From CAZXYF01 sp964644705 (GTDB lineage: Bacteria; Planctomycetota; Brocadiia; SM23-32), in contig CAZXYF010000180.1 in the NCBI GenBank assembly GCA_964644705.1, positions 1 to 6,591 on the forward strand: a DNA stretch of 6,591 nt. The letters run 5' to 3'. The position numbers were made by a program, and so were the translations under genes. This document shows, piece after piece, positions 1 to 5,200 of this stretch. Each line of letters opens with the position of its first letter. The stretch's first letter is position 1. A model generated the notes under the pieces. It was not told the DNA's origin, did no database searches, and was given only the letters and a program-made list of their open reading frames with translations.

Positions 1-69
1 TGATCGAGTTGCTTGTGGTGATCTCCATCATCGCCATCCTGGCGGCCATGCTGCTTCCGGCGCTGGAGG
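1..69 (+). repeat. Direct repeat copy A: pseudopilin helix-coding block
   Basis: This stretch matches 1065-1133 at 67 of 69 bases (mismatches at 24 and 56); similarity falls off at position 70. It encodes the N-terminal helix of the first pseudopilin. The copy may extend upstream beyond the window. Confidence 0.9.
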
Positions 70-893
70 AGGCCCGTTTCCAGGCATGGAAGGTCAGTTG
101 TCTGAGTTCCAAACGTCAGATCGGGCAATGCTCCACATATTTTGCCAATGACTACAGTGGACGCGTGCCCCGTGGGATCAATCACTACACAAGCGGTAAT
201 CGTGAAATGGCGGATTATGCTGCTTTCCAACGGCAGGTATTTGACCTGTGCAACTCAACGTTTACGAAGACGGCCGCAGGTGATCATCTTGCCACAACCG
301 GGGTATTGCCCGCTCTCGGCTACATCGAAACGCCCAAAGTGATGTATTGCGCGGGATGGAAACCCGGCCCCAGTATGACCGACGCGTCGAATTATCGAGC
401 CCTGTACTTCCTCCACCGGCCGGCCGGATACCAGTATAACGCCAATTATGCTCAAAATTACTGGAACGAACTCGTCGACGGCGACAATGGTTTGCCAAAG
501 TGTGGGGACAAGGGAGTCCACTTGGGGGTCAGCAATTTCCTTTATGGAGGCGGCACCGTTAAATGGTTCAGTCAATCTATCCAGTATTACAAGGATCGTA
601 ATTTAATCCGTGATAAAGCGGCGAGGCTAAGTTTGGTAACAATGTCAACCCGCTGGAAACAATCCGATTATTCCCCGCTAATGTTCGCCTGTGCAAACGA
701 TTCATGGAACGCCGGACAGAATTTCCTATGCCATGACAAGCGCGGTGTGAATGGTATTTTCTACGATGGTTCAGCCCGCTGGATATCTAAAGAGGAAATA
801 GAAGAAGGCGGTGGCAATATATATAACGACAATCTGCATTCGTGCGGAATGGACAATTTCGTAATGAAAGAGCTGACCGTCAGCGCGCCGTGA
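1..893 (+). CDS. Pseudopilin-like protein with prepilin N-terminal helix and H-X10-DG motif (5' partial)
   Basis: Partial gene: the frame is open from the first base and the true start lies upstream. Seen: 296 residues beginning IELLVVISIIAILAAMLLPAL, the hydrophobic N-terminal helix of type IV pilin/type II secretion pseudopilin-like proteins, including the conserved Glu (position 5 of the mature form in that family). It continues with EEARFQAWKVSCLSSKRQIG, matching the usual A-R-x-x-A...C-x-x-x-x-x-Q-I-G pattern after the helix. The C-terminus has CHDKRGVNGIFYDGSARWIS (His codon at 732, Asp-Gly at 765-770), the prepilin-associated H-X9-DG signature but with ten residues between His and DG. 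Seven cysteines lie outside the helix, suggesting an exported, possibly disulphide-bonded domain. The family is predicted to be processed by a prepilin peptidase and anchored in the inner membrane by the helix; the role of the variable globular part is unknown. The TTG at 9 is a Leu codon inside the helix, not a start. It is probably co-transcribed with the next gene, 35 bases downstream. Confidence 0.9.
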   Translation, partial: IELLVVISIIAILAAMLLPALEEARFQAWKVSCLSSKRQIGQCSTYFANDYSGRVPRGINHYTSGNREMADYAAFQRQVFDLCNSTFTKTAAGDHLATTGVLPALGYIETPKVMYCAGWKPGPSMTDASNYRALYFLHRPAGYQYNANYAQNYWNELVDGDNGLPKCGDKGVHLGVSNFLYGGGTVKWFSQSIQYYKDRNLIRDKAARLSLVTMSTRWKQSDYSPLMFACANDSWNAGQNFLCHDKRGVNGIFYDGSARWISKEEIEEGGGNIYNDNLHSCGMDNFVMKELTVSAP

Positions 894-916
894 CGAGATT
901 CATCATTGCCGTTTGC

Positions 917-921
917 AAGGG
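917..921 (+). promoter_or_regulatory. Ribosome binding site deciding the start of the second pseudopilin
   Basis: AAGGG lies 7 bases before the ATG at 929, a good Shine-Dalgarno match and spacing. It favours ATG 929 over the in-frame GTG at 842, which lies inside the upstream gene, and over the ATG at 962, which has no comparable purine-rich site. Confidence 0.6.
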
Positions 922-928
922 AAAACAG

Positions 929-1972
929 ATGCATACGAATATAACACCAAAGAACTATCTTATGTCGGTCCAACAGAAAACACATCCTAATTCCACATTG
1001 CCCGAGCCGCCGGCCGCCTGCCAGCCGAAGCCTCGGCGAAGGCCAGCTCGACAACGTTTTACGTTGATCGAGTTGCTTGTGGTGATCGCCATCATCGCCA
1101 TCCTGGCGGCCATGCTGCTGCCGGCGCTGGAGGCTGCGCGGGAAAAAGCACGACAGATTACATGCGCCAACAATCAAAGGCAAATAAACATCGGCTTCAA
1201 CGTCTTCAAAAATAACTTTGATGGCGTGCTGCCACCGGCACCATCCAAAATTATAGGATCACTCGACGGATACGAAAGCAGTGATCAGGAATGGCACAAC
1301 AGGGCAAAATACAAGTGGGGCTGGCAGGAATATCTGATGGCTGAAGCGGGCCTGAATGCGCGCCTTGCCGATATGGCTTTCAGTGATCCGCCAGAAACCA
1401 TTCCGGGCGATGGTAGCGGGAAACTTATCGGCCGGTATGTGGGTTTTTCCCGAATGACGGCCCCGGGCCCGAATATCCACGGTTCGGCCAGGTGGTGCCA
1501 CAACCGGGTGGCCAATTACCGTCCGTTCCATATGAGCACGGTTTTGCACTGCCCATCCCAGGAACACAACTGGGACAGTAATGGGCAGGGGAATGCCCTT
1601 GATTACAGCTCACTCAGTAACGGTAACCGGGATCAGGAAATTCCGGCCGGTCTGCCCAGCTATGACCCATGGAATCCCAACGGTAAAAATGTGCTCTTTC
1701 GACGCGTGAGCAATCCCGAAAACGCCATCTTGATCATGGGCGGTGACGGAACGGGAAGGATCACCACTCCGAACGACAACTGGACGGGCTATGGCCACGG
1801 CGCCAACGTAACACGGCGTCACAGCGGGGGTGCAAACGCTCTCATGCTGGCGGGGAATGTCAAATATATTCCCGTACCATATAGGGACGGCCCCGGTGAA
1901 TTTTACGCCCCAACCGGTTCTTGGTACAACGCAAACTTCAACAACCAGATGGAACTGAGCTGGGACGACTGA
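929..1972 (+). CDS. Pseudopilin-like protein with prepilin-type N-terminus and degenerate H-X9-DG motif
   Basis: A complete gene of 347 residues from ATG 929. The N-terminal 43 residues form a hydrophilic leader, proline-rich then strongly basic (RRRPARQR), followed by FTLIELLVVIAIIAILAAML at about residues 44-63, the type IV pilin/pseudopilin helix with Glu at its fifth position. The residue before Phe is Arg, not the Gly preferred by prepilin peptidases; this variant is common in Lentisphaerota-type proteins. After the helix come AREKARQITCANNQRQI, then LHCPSQEHN, similar to the C-P-S seen in this family. Near the end is RRHSGGANALMLAGNVKYI: His298, nine residues, then Ala308-Gly309, so the Asp of H-X9-DG is replaced by Ala. 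The expected place is the inner membrane with the globular part outside the cytoplasm. Function beyond that is not known: it could be a minor pseudopilin of a secretion system or a surface protein that merely reuses the helix. It follows the first pseudopilin by 35 bases, so an operon is likely. Confidence 0.92.
   Translation: MHTNITPKNYLMSVQQKTHPNSTLPEPPAACQPKPRRRPARQRFTLIELLVVIAIIAILAAMLLPALEAAREKARQITCANNQRQINIGFNVFKNNFDGVLPPAPSKIIGSLDGYESSDQEWHNRAKYKWGWQEYLMAEAGLNARLADMAFSDPPETIPGDGSGKLIGRYVGFSRMTAPGPNIHGSARWCHNRVANYRPFHMSTVLHCPSQEHNWDSNGQGNALDYSSLSNGNRDQEIPAGLPSYDPWNPNGKNVLFRRVSNPENAILIMGGDGTGRITTPNDNWTGYGHGANVTRRHSGGANALMLAGNVKYIPVPYRDGPGEFYAPTGSWYNANFNNQMELSWDD
1065..1133 (+). repeat. 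Direct repeat copy B: pseudopilin helix-coding block
   Basis: Partner of 1-69, 67 of 69 bases identical. One difference changes a residue (Ser in the first gene, Ala here) and one is synonymous (CTT/CTG). The sequences stop matching right after the GAG codon that ends the helix segment. Confidence 0.9.
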
Positions 1973-2219
1973 GCGCTCTTGCAAAAATGTCCTAAGGTTT
2001 CTGAGAGTCAGAAGAGCAAAAAACCATCCAGACTGGATGACAAACAAGAGCTTTGATTCCGCAAACTCCAATTTGCAGGTCTGGCCCAAAAACACGGCAC
2101 ACTCACGCCCGATAAATGATCTTCGCCGCCTTTAAAGCAAAGGTCTCAATACCAACGAATACGACAAATCCTCCAGAGTTCCCCCTTTCATCGCTTCATC
2201 GCCCGAGATTCGTGAAACA
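1973..2219. other. Intergenic gap between the second pseudopilin and the large hydrolase gene
   Basis: This holds 247 bases with no gene I can support. It contains several short inverted repeats: GCTCTT 1975-1980 with AAGAGC 2012-2017, CATCCA/TGGATG at 2025-2039, GCAAA/TTTGC at 2061-2076 and CCTTT/AAAGG at 2129-2143. None is followed by a T-run on the + strand, so no intrinsic terminator for the pseudopilin genes is evident. No convincing -35/-10 pair is visible. The region just before ATG 2220 lacks a good Shine-Dalgarno sequence. The length suggests the large gene may have its own promoter, but this is inference. Confidence 0.5.
2018..2039 (-). repeat. Small inverted repeat next to an A-run (minus-strand terminator-like)
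   Basis: CATCCA (2025-2030), a three-base loop and TGGATG (2034-2039) form a perfect six-pair stem. Read on the minus strand, it is followed by G and six T (complement of the A-run at 2018-2023), the layout of a weak intrinsic terminator facing leftward. No minus-strand gene needs it, and the stem is short, so it may be chance. Confidence 0.3.
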
Positions 2220-2294
2220 ATGCAGACATCCCCGATAAAAAACATTTTGTTCATCGTCCTGGCATTCGCAGCTCTGAGCACGTCATTACATGCC
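2220..2294 (+). other. Signal peptide of the large hydrolase-like protein
   Basis: Residues 1-25, MQTSPIKNILFIVLAFAALS then TSLHA: a Lys near the start, a hydrophobic core from Ile9 to about Leu19, and a small-residue end suitable for signal peptidase I after Ala25. No lipobox cysteine is seen, so a lipoprotein is unlikely. Confidence 0.8.
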
Positions 2295-5200
2295 TTCAGC
2301 AAAAAAGATAAAGAACGCCAACAATACTGGCTCGACCAATTCGGCGAAGTCGGGCGCTTCAAATACGGAAGCACGTGGTGGAAGGAACATTACCAGGGGC
2401 CTTTTACTGCCCTGTTGTTGCATTTCGGTCGCCCTCAGCCATATCGTCTCGACGATCTCTCCCGTCAGGGGTTGAAACGACAGAAGAAAGAGAAGAAGAA
2501 GGAACGCTTTCATGAAATGATGGATGAAGGGGTCGGTGTAGAAGGTACCAACCTGGAAGGGGAAGGTATTGGGGGAGAAATTGCCGAAGAGGCCGAAAAA
2601 CAGGCCGGTAAAATGGCCGACAGCACGATCAAAAGCCTTCGCATGAAACTTGACCTGAAGCCGGTCCAGGAACCCCGCGTCCCCACCGACGTAATTTATG
2701 ACTACAGCCCGGCACGGCGCAAGATCCCCATCAAGAATGTGCCCGGCGTGAGGGCCACCCCGGACGGCAGATTCGGCGGCGCCATCCAGTTCGACGGCGC
2801 CAGCCCGGGCATCAAAACCTTTAAAAAGCAGGTGCTGGAACACAGCTACGCCTTCGGACACTGGGACCGCGGTATCAATATGGTGGAGCTCTGGATGAAG
2901 GTGCCATCCTATCCGGAGAAAAACGCCTGCATATTCTCCGCGGGCGGCGGAGAGGGACGGCTCATGTTGCGTCCTGACGGTCGGCTGGAGATGATACGGC
3001 TGACCCCTCATGGTTTTCCGGTGAAGAGATACTACGTGAGAAGAGGCGGCATAGAGAGTTACAAGAAGATCTTCAAAATGCCAACCGATCTCGTCACAGA
3101 AAACCCCATCCCCACCGGAAAGTGGACTCATGTGACCGTCTGGCGCATGCGAACCCTCCAGATCAATATGCCGATCAACCACATCTACGTCAACGGGCGA
3201 CAGGCGGCCCGAAGGATGGGCCTCCCGCACAATCATTATAACATGTTCTATGGGCACTCGACCGATGACCAATCCTTCAAAATCGGCAACGACCACCAGG
3301 GGAAGCACCCGTTCAAAGGCAAAATCGACGAGCTGCTGATCGTCGGAGGGGAGGCGGTGGCCGGCCCCGTCCGCCCCATCAATCCGCCGCCGCCGGACTA
3401 CGAGTGGCGCGACGCGGATTGTTCGCGACCTCTGGATTTTGGAAAACCGTTTTTCTATCGTAACGGGCATGTGTTCCATATCGGATTTGAGAAAAACCTC
3501 ACGGCCAACGTGTTTGACGGGAATGATTTTCGGGCCGAACTCACCCACCCTCTGAAGGAACGGAACCGGCTATTCACCGATGGCATCCGGGGACAGTGCA
3601 TAACCATCGATCCCCGGATTTCCCGCATCAATATCCCGATAAATGATGTGCTGGATACGGATGAAGGTTCCCTTGAGTTCTGGCTGCGTCCGGTCAACTG
3701 GGATAATGCGGGAGACCGCCCCCAACTGCCCACCTACCGCATCCATCTTATGCGGCTGCATTGTGAAACAGCGGACGGGAAAAAGGTGGTGTTACCGATA
3801 AATGGATTACCACGACGCGGTGAGGGAGGTCCCGCCGAATTCAGACCGGGCAAATGGTCGTTCTTCTGTATGACCTGGGATCATTCACAACCGCCCAGAT
3901 CGTCTCTGAACTACCGCATATATAGAGATCCCACGAGTCCCCGCGCCAGTGGAGACACACACAGAATCAAGTCTCCGCTTAAAAGTGGCTCTCACGGCCG
4001 ACTGAAACTCAAGCATCTGGAAATCGGTGTCAAAAAGAAGACCATCGCCGCCGATGGTCGGCAACCGATCATCCAGGTCGATGAAATCGTGGGCCACGAT
4101 TATGCCCTCTCGCCGATAGAGGTGTACCAGGCCCGGAAACGCGTGCAGGGCCGACTCGAACGGTTCAAATCCCTCAAGATGAGCGTGAGGTACAAATACG
4201 GGCTGGACGAGTTGACCGGATCCCTGCGCTGTCTTTTCCCGGGGAATGTTGATCCGGCCACGGCGACCGTCACCGTGCTCAAGGAGGATGGGTCGGTGTT
4301 TGCCGAGCCGGTCACCAGCGAGATAACGTATGAGGAGGATGATGCGGTGGGGAACGCCAGGTTTCTGTTATCCACCGGAAAACAACCGCCCAACACGCCA
4401 CTGACCTTCGATATCACCGTCAAAAATCCTCAGGGTGAGGTTGTGGCGCGGGATGATAGCCAGACCTGGACCTACACACGACGCCAGTGGCGCGGCAACA
4501 CTCTGGGCGTGCCGAAGAAAGCACCGCCACCGTGGACGCCGGTGAAGGTGGAGGGGCGGACGCTGACGACGCGGATGACCTCCTACGAGCTGGGCGAGAA
4601 CGGGCTGCCCGCCCGCATCGTGGCAAAGGGCGAGAACCTGCTCGCGCGCCCGGTTCAGCTTCTGGAGGACGGCCAGCCGATGAAAGCGACGGAGGTGAAT
4701 ATTGGGGATTCGGAGAACACACGTGCGGTATGGTCGGTGCGGTTCACCGGTCAGACGTGCAATATTGATCTCAAAACGCGCATCGAGTTCGACGGGCTCA
4801 CGCGATATGAGATTGATATCCAGCCTCGGGATGAGAACGGCAAAGTGGCGCCGATTCGATTTGAGATCCCGCTCAAAGAAAAACACGCAGGTAATCGCCT
4901 TTTCACGCAGATCACGCAAGGTCGCATTAAAGTTTCTGAAGGCGGACCGGACGTATTCACCAGCCGGACGCGACGCCTGCGTCGCGCCAGATGGCGAGCG
5001 CGTCGCCGCAACAACGAAGAGCCCACGGAGAAGACGTTCCGCACCTGGGATTTCTGGAGTATCATGGACCTGTGCAGCCGCCAGCGGGGTCTCTACTGGT
5101 TTGCCGATAACGCGGCTGGCTGGGCGCAGACCGACCGGCATCCCGCCCAGGAATTCCGTCGTCAGAATGGTGAACACACCATGGTGCTGAATCTGGTGCC

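Noticed and set aside
1..69. Repeat pair as insertion-sequence ends or phage attachment sites
   Set aside because: Both copies are in frame and encode the same functional helix, and no transposase or integrase is present between them.
842..928. GTG 842 as start of the second pseudopilin
   Set aside because: It would overlap the end of the upstream gene by 52 bases and add 29 residues before an already long leader, with no ribosome binding site advantage; ATG 929 has AAGGG at good spacing.
1975..2017. GCTCTT/AAGAGC inverted repeat as terminator of the pseudopilin genes
   Set aside because: The stem is six pairs with a 31-base loop and is followed by A residues, not T, on the + strand.
2286..3548. 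420-codon open frame on the minus strand
   Set aside because: It is antisense to the LamG-coding frame, whose ordered domain motifs are clear. The translation has no recognisable domain and is explained by codon bias of the + strand gene.
4702..5190. 162-codon + strand frame over the Arg-rich patch, possibly a frameshift
   Set aside because: The main frame carries family-like motifs on both sides (883-890 and 956-968) and is never broken, so a single frameshift is excluded. Only a compensated pair of errors remains possible.
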